NCBI GenBank assembly: GCA_023460715.1
Contig: JAEWPH010000008.1
Coordinates: 1-7,827, forward strand
DNA: 7,827 bases
Direction: 5' to 3'
Source: Pseudomonadota bacterium
Lineage (GTDB): Bacteria > Pseudomonadota > Gammaproteobacteria > Burkholderiales > Burkholderiaceae_C
The notes beneath the pieces are model-generated. The model had not been told where the DNA came from and did not search any database. It saw only the letters and a program-made list of their open reading frames with translations. Positions within the stretch are counted from its first letter, which is position 1, and each line of letters starts with the position of its first letter. The translations under genes and the position numbers were made by a program. Shown here in pieces: positions 1 through 5,940 of the stretch.

Positions 1-253
1 CCCCGCCCGGGCGGCGGGGGCCACGGCCGCATGGAGGACGGCGACGTGGGCCGGTCCGGAGCGGTGGCAGGGGGCGCAGGTGCTGCCCGCCGGGCCGCAT
101 CCAGCCGGCGCGCAGCGCACCCGCCCCACCACCCGATGCCTGGCACGATGGACCCGTCTTGATCGATTGACATTTGTCCACACGCCGGCAGGCGCCCCGG
201 TGTAGAAAGGCGGTCGCCGTCCTGGGTACAACACCGCACACGGAGCTTGCGAC
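1..253. other. Leader region upstream of nrdJ, no supportable gene
   Basis: No frame here gives a convincing protein, although several stay open because of the high GC content. The left edge (1-19) is a GC-only inverted repeat with arms CCCCGCC and GGCGGGG and no T-run. It could be the tail of a hairpin after a gene outside the window. A perfect TTGACA lies at 167-172, but no good -10 sits 16-18 nt downstream; the nearest A/T-rich hexamer, TAGAAA (203-208), is 30 nt away. Bases 180-203 can form a hairpin (ACAC and CGG pairing with CCG and GTGT, two bases bulged). I see no B12-box that would mark a cobalamin riboswitch and no clear NrdR-box pair, so regulation of nrdJ cannot be read from this leader. 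Confidence 0.5.
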
Positions 254-2722
254 ATGAAACGAGACACCGATCCCCTGGCCCTGAGCGTTCCGGCCACCCC
301 CCTGCCCACGCAGCCCATCAGCCTGGATGTCCTGCGCGAGAAATACCTCAAGCCGGGCGAGGACGATGTGGAGGTGCTCTACCGCCGCGTGGCGCGGGCG
401 CTGGCCTCGGTCGAGCCCGCGGCGCAGCGCGCACGCTGCGAGGCCCTGTTCCTGGACAACCTGCGCGCCGGCGCCATCGGCGCGGGCCGCATCATGAGTG
501 CGGCCGGCACGGACATCCAGGCCACGCTCATCAACTGCTTCGTGCAGCCCGTGGGCGACTGCATCCAGGGCGTGGACGACGGCGGCTACCCCGGCATCTA
601 CGAGGCCCTGCGCGAGGCCGCCGAGACCATGCGGCGCGGCGGTGGCGTGGGCTACGACTTCTCGCGCATCCGGCCGCGGGGCGCCCGCGTCAAGGGCACG
701 GCCTCGCAGGCGTCCGGGCCGTGCAGCTACATCAACGTGTTCGACCAGTCGTGCTCCACGGTGGAGAGCGCGGGCGCACGCCGCGGCGCGCAGATGGGCG
801 TGCTGCGCATCGACCACCCGGACGTGCTGGACTTCATCACCGCCAAGCGCACGCCGGGCCGCTGGAACAACTTCAACGTCTCCGTGGCCGTGCCCGGCGA
901 GTTCATGGCGGCCGTGGAGGCCGATGGCCCCTGGGATCTGGTGCACCGCGCCGAGCCCGGCGAAGCGCTGAAGGCCGGGGGCGCGCGGCTGCGCGAGGAC
1001 GGGGTGTGGGTGTACCGCACCGTGCCTGCGCGCGAGCTGTGGGACACCGTGATGACGTCGGCCTACGACTTCGCCGAGCCGGGGATCCTCTTCCTGGACC
1101 GCATCAACGAAGACAACAACCTGCGCTACTGCGAGGACATCGCCGCCACCAACCCCTGCGGCGAGCAACCCCTGCCGTCCTACGGCTGCTGCGACCTGGG
1201 GCCGGTCATCCTCACCCGCTTCGTGCGCCATCCCTTCGGCCTGCAGGGCGAGGCCCCGTCGTTCGATTTCGAGGCCTTCGGCCGCGCCGTGGCCACGCAG
1301 GTGCGGGCGCTGGACAACGTGCTCGACGTGACCTTCTGGCCGCTGCCGCAGCAGCGCGAGGAATCGGCGGCCAAGCGGCGCATCGGCGTGGGCTTCACGG
1401 GCATGGGCAACACCCTGGCCATGCTGCGCCTGCGCTACGACCGCCAGGAAGGCCGCGACATGGCGGTGCGCATTGCCCAGCACATGCGCGATGCGGCCTA
1501 TGCGGCCTCGGTCGAGCTGGCCAAGGAAAAGGGCGCCTTCCCCCGTTTCGACGCCGAGGGCTACCTGGCGCCGGGCACCTTCGCCAGCCGGCTGCCGCAG
1601 GCGCTGCAGGAGGCCATCCGTCAGCACGGCATCCGCAACAGCCACCTGCTGTCCATCGCGCCCACGGGCACGGTGAGCCTGGCCTTCGCGGACAACGCCT
1701 CCAACGGCATCGAACCGCCGTTCTCCTGGACCTACACCCGCCGCAAGCGCGAGGCCGACGGCAGCCGCAGCGAGTACGCGGTGGAAGACCACGCCTGGCG
1801 CCTGTACCGCTCGCTGGGTGGGGACGTGGAGCGGCTGCCCGACTATTTCGTCTCGGCGCTCGCCATGTCGGCCACCGAGCACGTGGCGATGATGGAGGCC
1901 GTGCAGCCCTACGTGGACACGGCCATCTCCAAGACCGTCAACGTACCGGCGGACTATCCCTACCAAGACTTCAAGGGCCTGTACCTGCAGGCCTGGCGCG
2001 CCCGCCTGAAAGGTCTGGCCACGTACCGGCCCAACGCCATCCTGGGCGCCGTGCTGGAGGCCACGCCGGCTTCTGCGCCGGCCGAGGCCCCTGCGGCCGC
2101 CGCGCCGGCCCCGGCGCCGGTGGCCGCGCCCCCGGTGGACCCGATGCGCGTGGTGGTCGAAACCCGTCCCAAGGGCGGCCTGGCCGCCGTGGCCGAGAAG
2201 ATCGAGTACTGGACGCAGGAGGGCCACAAGACGCTGTACCTCATCGTCTCCTTCCTGCCCGTGCCCGACGGCCGCGGCAGCACGGTGGACCGCGCCATCG
2301 AGTTCTTCATGCCGGTGGGCCAGAGCGGCGAGTCGCAGCAGTGGATCACCTCCAGCATGCGCCTGCTGTCGCTGGCGGCGCGCGGCGGCTTCCTGGAGCG
2401 GGCCCTGTCCGACATGCGCAAAGTCGCCTGGGACCGCGGGCCCGTGCGCCTGGGCACCCACCGCAAGGACGACGGCACGCAGGTCCCGATGTGGCACGAC
2501 TCCGAGGTGGCGGCCATGGCCTATGCCATCCAGAACATCCTGGCCCGCCGCGCCGAGGCGCCCACCCAGCAGGTGCTGCCGCTGGACGAGCCACCCATGC
2601 CCACCGGCATGCCGCCCGCCATGGCCGGCAAGAAGTGCGGCGAATGCGGTGCCCACGCGGTCATCCGCAAGGACGGCTGCGACTACTGCACGCAATGCGG
2701 CCAGCTGGGCAGCTGCGGATGA
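254..2722 (+). CDS. nrdJ: Adenosylcobalamin-dependent (class II) ribonucleotide reductase, single-chain form
   Basis: This 822-aa cytoplasmic enzyme reduces ribonucleotides to deoxyribonucleotides using a radical generated from coenzyme B12, with no need for oxygen or a separate radical subunit. The RNR N-terminal region is at about residues 22-60. Visible motifs are NCF with active-site Cys95, GGGVGYDFSRI (about 129-139), NPCGE at 300-304 with the presumed thiyl-radical Cys302 and Glu304, GCCDLG (311-316) with the likely second redox cysteine, and the APTGT loop (about 469-473). An Ala/Pro-rich linker (about 602-629) leads into an NrdJb-like domain (about 631-770). The C-terminal cysteine cluster (Cys795, 798, 809, 812, 815, 821) probably binds zinc and re-reduces the active site. 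I see no ATP-cone. In Pseudomonas the corresponding protein is split into NrdJa and NrdJb; here both parts are in one chain. The start has GGAG at 242-245, 8 nt before ATG. Its stop overlaps the next gene's start. Confidence 0.95.
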   Translation: MKRDTDPLALSVPATPLPTQPISLDVLREKYLKPGEDDVEVLYRRVARALASVEPAAQRARCEALFLDNLRAGAIGAGRIMSAAGTDIQATLINCFVQPVGDCIQGVDDGGYPGIYEALREAAETMRRGGGVGYDFSRIRPRGARVKGTASQASGPCSYINVFDQSCSTVESAGARRGAQMGVLRIDHPDVLDFITAKRTPGRWNNFNVSVAVPGEFMAAVEADGPWDLVHRAEPGEALKAGGARLREDGVWVYRTVPARELWDTVMTSAYDFAEPGILFLDRINEDNNLRYCEDIAATNPCGEQPLPSYGCCDLGPVILTRFVRHPFGLQGEAPSFDFEAFGRAVATQVRALDNVLDVTFWPLPQQREESAAKRRIGVGFTGMGNTLAMLRLRYDRQEGRDMAVRIAQHMRDAAYAASVELAKEKGAFPRFDAEGYLAPGTFASRLPQALQEAIRQHGIRNSHLLSIAPTGTVSLAFADNASNGIEPPFSWTYTRRKREADGSRSEYAVEDHAWRLYRSLGGDVERLPDYFVSALAMSATEHVAMMEAVQPYVDTAISKTVNVPADYPYQDFKGLYLQAWRARLKGLATYRPNAILGAVLEATPASAPAEAPAAAAPAPAPVAAPPVDPMRVVVETRPKGGLAAVAEKIEYWTQEGHKTLYLIVSFLPVPDGRGSTVDRAIEFFMPVGQSGESQQWITSSMRLLSLAARGGFLERALSDMRKVAWDRGPVRLGTHRKDDGTQVPMWHDSEVAAMAYAIQNILARRAEAPTQQVLPLDEPPMPTGMPPAMAGKKCGECGAHAVIRKDGCDYCTQCGQLGSCG

Positions 2723-3447
2723 GCGCACGCCTGCAGGACGCTGAACCGCTGCTGGCGGCAGGCGAGACCGAGGGGCCTGCCGGTCGTCCCGCGGAATCGG
2801 AGAGCGGGCCCGAGCCCCTGCAGACCGCCGCCGCGTTGCAGGCGCTGCTGCAAGCCCGGCAGACGACCCTGCCGCGCCGTCTGGGCGCGCCCGGGCCGGA
2901 CGCGCAGCAGCTCGCCGCCATCGTCGGCGCCGCGGCGCACGCGCCCGACCATGGCCGCTTGCAGCCCTGGCGCTTCGTGCGGGTACCGGCCGATGCGCGG
3001 GACGCGCTGGCCGACGCCTTCGCGCAGGCGCTGCAGGAGCGCGAGCCGGCCGCGGAGCCCGAGGCGCTGGCCCAGGCCCGCGAGAAGGCCTACCGCAGCC
3101 CGGAACTGCTGCTGGTGGTGGTCGATGCCGCCCAGGCCGATGCCGCTGTGCCTGCGCCGGAGCGCTGGGTGTCCGCTGGCTGCGCCGTGCAGAACCTGCT
3201 GCTCATGGCCACGGCGCTGGGCTTCGGCTCCGCGCTGACCAGCGGGCAGTCCTTGCAGTCGCGGGCGCTGCGCACGCTGTTCGGTCTGCACGCGGCGGAG
3301 CAGGCGCTGTGCTTCGTCAGCCTGGGCACGGTGGTGGCGGCCAAGGCGCGGCGGGCGCGCCCCGCCGTCGATGCGTACACGTCCACGCTCCGGCCCCAAG
3401 GCGCTCCGGTGCCGGGGCTGCATCTGCCGTCGGCCGAGGCGCCTTGA
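2719..3447 (+). CDS. Nitroreductase-family flavoprotein, YdjA-like
   Basis: This 242-aa protein is probably an FMN-dependent NAD(P)H oxidoreductase of the nitroreductase superfamily. The core begins near residue 39. It shows the FMN-site motif APDHGRLQPWRF (75-86), a helix-strand stretch REKAYRSPELLLVVV (121-135), SAGCAVQNLLL (152-162) and GFGS (168-171), all in the order and spacing of E. coli YdjA. The natural substrate of that subgroup is not known. The first 38 or so residues are an acidic, Ala/Pro/Glu-rich extension that YdjA lacks. The true start could therefore be internal, for example TTG at 2836, but the ATG chosen overlaps the nrdJ stop as ATGA, which fits translational coupling. 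BluB, the nitroreductase-fold enzyme that makes the B12 lower ligand, was considered because of the neighbour, but the motif APDHG and the downstream pattern fit YdjA better. Its role beside nrdJ is unknown. Confidence 0.9.
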   Translation: MSARLQDAEPLLAAGETEGPAGRPAESESGPEPLQTAAALQALLQARQTTLPRRLGAPGPDAQQLAAIVGAAAHAPDHGRLQPWRFVRVPADARDALADAFAQALQEREPAAEPEALAQAREKAYRSPELLLVVVDAAQADAAVPAPERWVSAGCAVQNLLLMATALGFGSALTSGQSLQSRALRTLFGLHAAEQALCFVSLGTVVAAKARRARPAVDAYTSTLRPQGAPVPGLHLPSAEAP

Positions 3448-3744
3448 GCCTGCCCGCAATGCGCGTGCCGCAACGCCGCCGCGTCCTTTCTTTGTAGCGT
3501 TTCCTTTGTACTGTTCCGATCTGCGGACTGTTTCCATGCATGGGCCTCTCTTTCCCTCCCGCCAACCGCCGTGCGCCGCGCAGGCGCAGCCGCAACGGCA
3601 GCGCCCGCCGCACCTCTGTCTCCGCCCCTGTCCCTGCGCCGGGCAGCGCGCGGCGCCGGGGCGGCCCCTTTGGCGCCAAAGTGTTTCTGGCCGCTGCCTG
3701 GGGCCGTCGCCCTCTGTCGCCGCGCACCGAAAAAAGGGCCGCCC
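3448..3744. other. Gap between the nrdJ operon and the hemerythrin gene
   Basis: This 297-bp gap has no supportable gene. A T-rich patch (about 3480-3545) stands out against the GC-rich surroundings and carries two imperfect direct copies of a CTTTGTA-containing motif (about 3484-3496 and 3500-3511), then the 10-bp palindrome CCATGCATGG at 3534-3543. It is the likeliest place for the hemerythrin gene promoter, but I cannot pick a convincing -35/-10 pair. The second half is GC-rich apart from the palindrome at 3668-3681. An open frame extends the hemerythrin reading frame upstream to 3571, but its Ala/Arg/Pro-rich translation looks non-coding. No strong terminator is visible after the nitroreductase stop. 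Confidence 0.5.
3668..3681. promoter_or_regulatory. Perfect 14-bp palindrome, candidate operator
   Basis: The sequence CTTTGGCGCCAAAG is a perfect palindrome ending 63 nt before the hemerythrin start codon. Its size and position would suit a dimeric regulator. I do not recognise it as a known binding site, and it could be chance. No T-run follows, so it is not a terminator. Confidence 0.35.
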
Positions 3745-4323
3745 ATGACCGCGCGGGTGTCGCTTCCCGGTGTGCGCTCGCCGGGCGTGGGTTTCGAGCA
3801 GCCCTTCGAGATGCTGGAGGCCTGCCACGAACGCGTGCTGCGCTCGCTCGATCTGCTGCAGCGGCTGCGCGCCCATGTGCGCAGCCACGGCGGCGATGCG
3901 TCCGCCCGGCAGGCGGCGCAGGATGTGCTGCGCTACTTCGACATCGCGGCGCCGCTGCACCACGAGGATGAGGAGCGGCACGTCTTCCCGCCGCTGCTGG
4001 CGCGCGCCGGTGCCGGCCGCAGCGATGGCGGGGCGCAAGCCGCCGCGGCGGTTGCCCAGCTCGTGCGCCAGCTGCAGCGCGACCACATCGCCATGGCCGC
4101 GGCCTGGGATGCCGCGCGCGGGCCGCTGCAGGCCCTGGCGCAAGGGGGCCTCGACGCCTTTGCGCCGGACCATGAAGCGGCCTTCGAGCGGTTCGCTGCG
4201 CTGTACGCCGACCACCTGCGGCACGAGGACGCCACCGTCTACCCCGCCGCCCAGGCCCTGCTGGCGCCGGACACCGTGCAGCAGATGGGCCAGGAAATGG
4301 CACGGCGCCGCGGCGGGCGCTGA
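3745..4323 (+). CDS. Hemerythrin HHE-domain protein
   Basis: This 192-aa soluble protein has the pattern of a bacterial hemerythrin-like four-helix bundle, which binds a non-heme di-iron centre and typically senses, stores or buffers O2 or related species. Candidate iron ligands appear in the expected order: His28 (in ACHER), the pair His72/His73 with Glu74 (LHHEDEE), His79, His114 (RDH), and His157, His160 and Glu161 (HLRHED). There is no signal peptide, membrane segment or attached signalling domain. Start 3745 is chosen because AAGGG ends 6 nt upstream and the longer frame from 3571 adds an implausible low-complexity N-terminus. It is separated by a long gap from the nrdJ operon and is probably a single-gene unit. 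A role in oxygen or nitrosative stress is only inferred from the fold; the exact function is unknown. Confidence 0.9.
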   Translation: MTARVSLPGVRSPGVGFEQPFEMLEACHERVLRSLDLLQRLRAHVRSHGGDASARQAAQDVLRYFDIAAPLHHEDEERHVFPPLLARAGAGRSDGGAQAAAAVAQLVRQLQRDHIAMAAAWDAARGPLQALAQGGLDAFAPDHEAAFERFAALYADHLRHEDATVYPAAQALLAPDTVQQMGQEMARRRGGR

Positions 4324-4390
4324 GAACGTGTTGACGATCTCCTTGGGGCCGCGTTGAAGCGCAATCGGGATGAATGGATGTCTCGGAAGC

Positions 4391-4441
4391 GCCCCGTGCC
4401 GGGCTGCCGTTGCGGCACCTCGGGGCTGGATGCTCTTTTTT
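4391..4441 (+). terminator. Possible hairpin terminator after the hemerythrin gene
   Basis: Arms GCCCC (4391-4395) plus GTGCCG (4396-4401) pair with CGGCAC (4413-4418) and GGGGC (4422-4426). The loop is 11 nt, and a 3-nt bulge (4419-4421) lies in the right arm. A T6 run follows at 4436-4441, but 9 nt after the stem, which is looser than a classical intrinsic terminator. The T-run also lies inside the first repeat copy. Confidence 0.4.
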
Positions 4442-4500
4442 CGATAGCTGTCTGCGCTGGTGCGGAAAGGGCTGGAGCCCTGTGGGGCCTGAAAATTCTC
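4430..4500 (+). repeat. Diverged intergenic repeat, copy A
   Basis: This 71-nt unit aligns without gaps to 4537-4607 at 53 of 71 positions by hand count. Shared blocks include ATGCTCT, TAGCTG, TGCGCTG and AAGGGCTGGAG. It contains the inverted repeat AGGGCT-GG-AGCCCT. Similar TAGCTG...GCGCT...GGGCT units recur in Comamonadaceae intergenic DNA as far as I recall; this is from memory and unchecked. Confidence 0.6.
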
Positions 4501-4536
4501 TGTCTGGGCCGGCCACCCAGAGCGGCATGCAGTTGC

Positions 4537-4607
4537 ATGCTCTCGGTTTGGTAGCTGATTGCGCTGATGCGACAAGGGCTGGAGGCTTGTAGAGCCTGTA
4601 ACCTCCC
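4537..4607 (+). repeat. Diverged intergenic repeat, copy B
   Basis: This is the second copy of the 71-nt unit, 107 nt downstream of copy A and about 75% identical. It carries its own stem, AGGCT-TGTAG-AGCCT, where copy A has a slightly different hairpin, so pairing potential is kept although bases differ. It ends 3 nt before an ATG at 4611 and 111 nt before the preferred AbrB start. Confidence 0.6.
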
Positions 4608-4611
4608 GCCA

Positions 4612-4655
4612 TGCCAAGCCGGGGGCCTGCACTGCTGGGCGATACTTGGCAGGCC
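4612..4655 (+). promoter_or_regulatory. Overlapping inverted repeats in the AbrB-gene leader
   Basis: TGCCAAG (4612-4618) pairs perfectly with CTTGGCA (4645-4651), and GGCCTGC (4624-4630) pairs perfectly with GCAGGCC (4649-4655). The two right arms overlap by three bases, so the stems compete. This might be an operator or a leader structure, but such short perfect arms are not rare in GC-rich DNA. Confidence 0.25.
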
Positions 4656-4718
4656 GTCCTGCCCGCCTCCGCATCGTCTGCGCCGGCCCGCCTGCTGCCT
4701 TCGCCGTTCCCGCCGCCC

Positions 4719-5813
4719 ATGCGCCCGCTGCCGTCCCTGCCTTTTCCCGTCCGCGTCGTCCTCACCCTTGCCATTGCCTTGATCGCGGCCGCGGCCTGCG
4801 TGGCGCTGCACACGCCGCTGCCCTGGATGATCGGGCCGCTGCTCGCCACCTCGCTGCTGTCCATGGCCGGTGCGCCGACCGACAGCGCCGGACCGTTGCG
4901 CAATGCCGGGCAGTGGACCATCGGCGCGGCCCTGGGGCTGTACTTCACGCCACAGGTGGGCGCGCTGATCGCGGGGCTGTGGTGGGCGATCGTGCTGGGC
5001 ATCGTCTGGGCGCTGGCGCTGGGCTGGCTGTTCGGCGCCTGGCTGTACCGCCTGCATGCGCCGCGCATGCACGGCGTGCCGGCGCAGATGCTGCGCCCGA
5101 CGAGCTACTTCGCAGGGGCCATCGGAGCGGCATCGGAGATGACGCTGCTGTCCGAGCGCGAGAATGCCCGCACCGATCTGGTGGCCGCCAGCCACAGCCT
5201 CCGGCTGGTCATCGTGACGGTGACAATTCCCTTCGCCCTGCAGTGGAGCGGACTGCATGGGCTGGACACGCTGCCGCCCGCGGCGCGCACGGTCGACCCG
5301 GCCGGGCTGGCGCTGCTGGCGGCCGCCACGGGGGCCGGGGCACTGGTGATGCGCTGGCTGGGCCGTGCCAATCCGTGGTTCATGGGCGCGCTGGTGGTGT
5401 CCATGGCCATCGCGCTGTGCGGCGTCATGCTGTCGGCCGTGCCGCAGGCGCTGGTGAATGCGGCACAGCTGGTCATCGGCGTCAGCCTGGGCGTGCGCTT
5501 TCGCGCGGATTTCCTGCACACCGCTCCGCGCTGGCTGGGCTCGATCGCCGTCGGCACGGTGGTGCTGATGCTGCTGTGCGGCCTGTTTGCCGTGGTGCTG
5601 TCCTGGGCCACCGGGCTGCACTGGGTGACGATGGTGCTGGGCACTTCGCCCGGCGGCATCGCGGAGATGTCGATCACCGCCAAGGTGTTGCAGCTCGGCG
5701 TGCCGGTGGTCACCGCCTTCCAGGTCTGCAGGCTGATCGCGGTGCTGCTGATCGTGGAGCCGATGTACCGGTGGATCTACCCGCCGCAGGGGCCGGCGGT
5801 CGTCGCGGACTGA
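4719..5813 (+). CDS. AbrB-family integral membrane protein (duplicated AbrB domain)
   Basis: This 364-aa inner-membrane protein belongs to the Gram-negative AbrB family, named after E. coli AbrB and sometimes misannotated as ammonia monooxygenase or as a transcriptional regulator. It is probably a transporter of unknown substrate. Many hydrophobic segments run from about residue 11 to 348. Two internal repeats are visible. The first has PWMIGPLL (35-42), GAALGLYF (69-76), GAIGAASEM (133-141) and SHSLRLVIVTVTIPF (158-172). The second has NPWFMGALV (218-226), GVSLGVRF (254-261), SPGGIAEMS (310-318) and FQVCRLIAVLLIVEP (334-348). The start at 4719 gives the usual family length and puts the first membrane helix near the N-terminus; the frame is open from ATG 4611, which would add 36 Pro/Ala/Ser-rich residues. 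Neither start has a strong ribosome binding site. The gene stands alone on the plus strand and converges with the DUF3567 gene. Confidence 0.9.
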   Translation: MRPLPSLPFPVRVVLTLAIALIAAAACVALHTPLPWMIGPLLATSLLSMAGAPTDSAGPLRNAGQWTIGAALGLYFTPQVGALIAGLWWAIVLGIVWALALGWLFGAWLYRLHAPRMHGVPAQMLRPTSYFAGAIGAASEMTLLSERENARTDLVAASHSLRLVIVTVTIPFALQWSGLHGLDTLPPAARTVDPAGLALLAAATGAGALVMRWLGRANPWFMGALVVSMAIALCGVMLSAVPQALVNAAQLVIGVSLGVRFRADFLHTAPRWLGSIAVGTVVLMLLCGLFAVVLSWATGLHWVTMVLGTSPGGIAEMSITAKVLQLGVPVVTAFQVCRLIAVLLIVEPMYRWIYPPQGPAVVAD

Positions 5814-5816
5814 CAA

Positions 5817-5848
5817 CGCTTCCGGACCGGGGGAGCGTATCGGCTTTT
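5817..5848 (+). terminator. Weak terminator-like hairpin after the AbrB gene
   Basis: Four bases after the stop codon, CGCT (5817-5820) and CC (5822-5823, with T5821 bulged) pair with GG (5832-5833) and AGCG (5834-5837) around an 8-nt loop. TTTT follows at 5845-5848. The stem is short and the T-run is 7 nt away, so activity is uncertain. Confidence 0.35.
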
Positions 5849-5884
5849 GCTTCGTCCGGCTTGCCCGCATTCTGCCGTTGCGCC

Positions 5885-5929
5885 CTGCCTTGAGCCGCCT
5901 CTTACGCAGCGAGCTTTGTCCCAAGGCAG
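5885..5929. repeat. Perfect 8-bp inverted repeat with 29-nt loop
   Basis: CTGCCTTG (5885-5892) is exactly complementary to CAAGGCAG (5922-5929). It lies just outside the stem-loop cluster and may form part of the same larger intergenic element. No T-run follows on either strand. Confidence 0.4.
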
Positions 5930-5940
5930 AGTGATCGCGT

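Larger units (their letters stand above)
4324..4718. other. Repeat-bearing gap between the hemerythrin and AbrB genes
   Basis: This 395-bp stretch holds no supportable gene. In order it contains an unremarkable segment (4324-4390), an imperfect hairpin followed by T6 (4391-4441), two diverged copies of a ~71-nt unit (4430-4500 and 4537-4607), and a leader (4608-4718) with overlapping inverted repeats. Short frames are open on both strands but show no protein-like composition. The segment 4324-4390 also has the feel of Comamonadaceae intergenic repeat sequence, but I see only one copy here. Confidence 0.55.

Noticed and set aside
1..173. Possible divergent minus-strand gene starting at 173, or tail of a plus-strand gene ending at 162
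   Set aside because: Both frames are open to the window edge but encode Pro/Arg/Ala-rich sequence without motifs, and the start lacks a ribosome binding site.
247..3447. A 1066-codon open frame covering both operon genes
   Set aside because: Only the part from 2719 is real (the nitroreductase). The upstream part is the +1 shadow of nrdJ and has no family motifs.
2719..3447. BluB (B12 lower-ligand synthesis) as identity of the flavoprotein
   Set aside because: The neighbour made this attractive, but the APDHG-QPWRF motif and the region around 121-171 fit YdjA better than my recollection of BluB.
3571..3744. Upstream extension of the hemerythrin gene
   Set aside because: The added 58 residues are low-complexity Ala/Arg/Pro, while the ATG at 3745 has a good ribosome binding site.
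4354..4592. Short plus-strand frames in the gap before the AbrB gene
   Set aside because: They cover repeat sequence, lack ribosome binding sites and have no protein-like composition.
4719..5813. Ammonia monooxygenase or DNA-binding AbrB regulator
   Set aside because: Both are legacy names for this family. The protein is polytopic with no metal site or swapped-hairpin DNA-binding domain.
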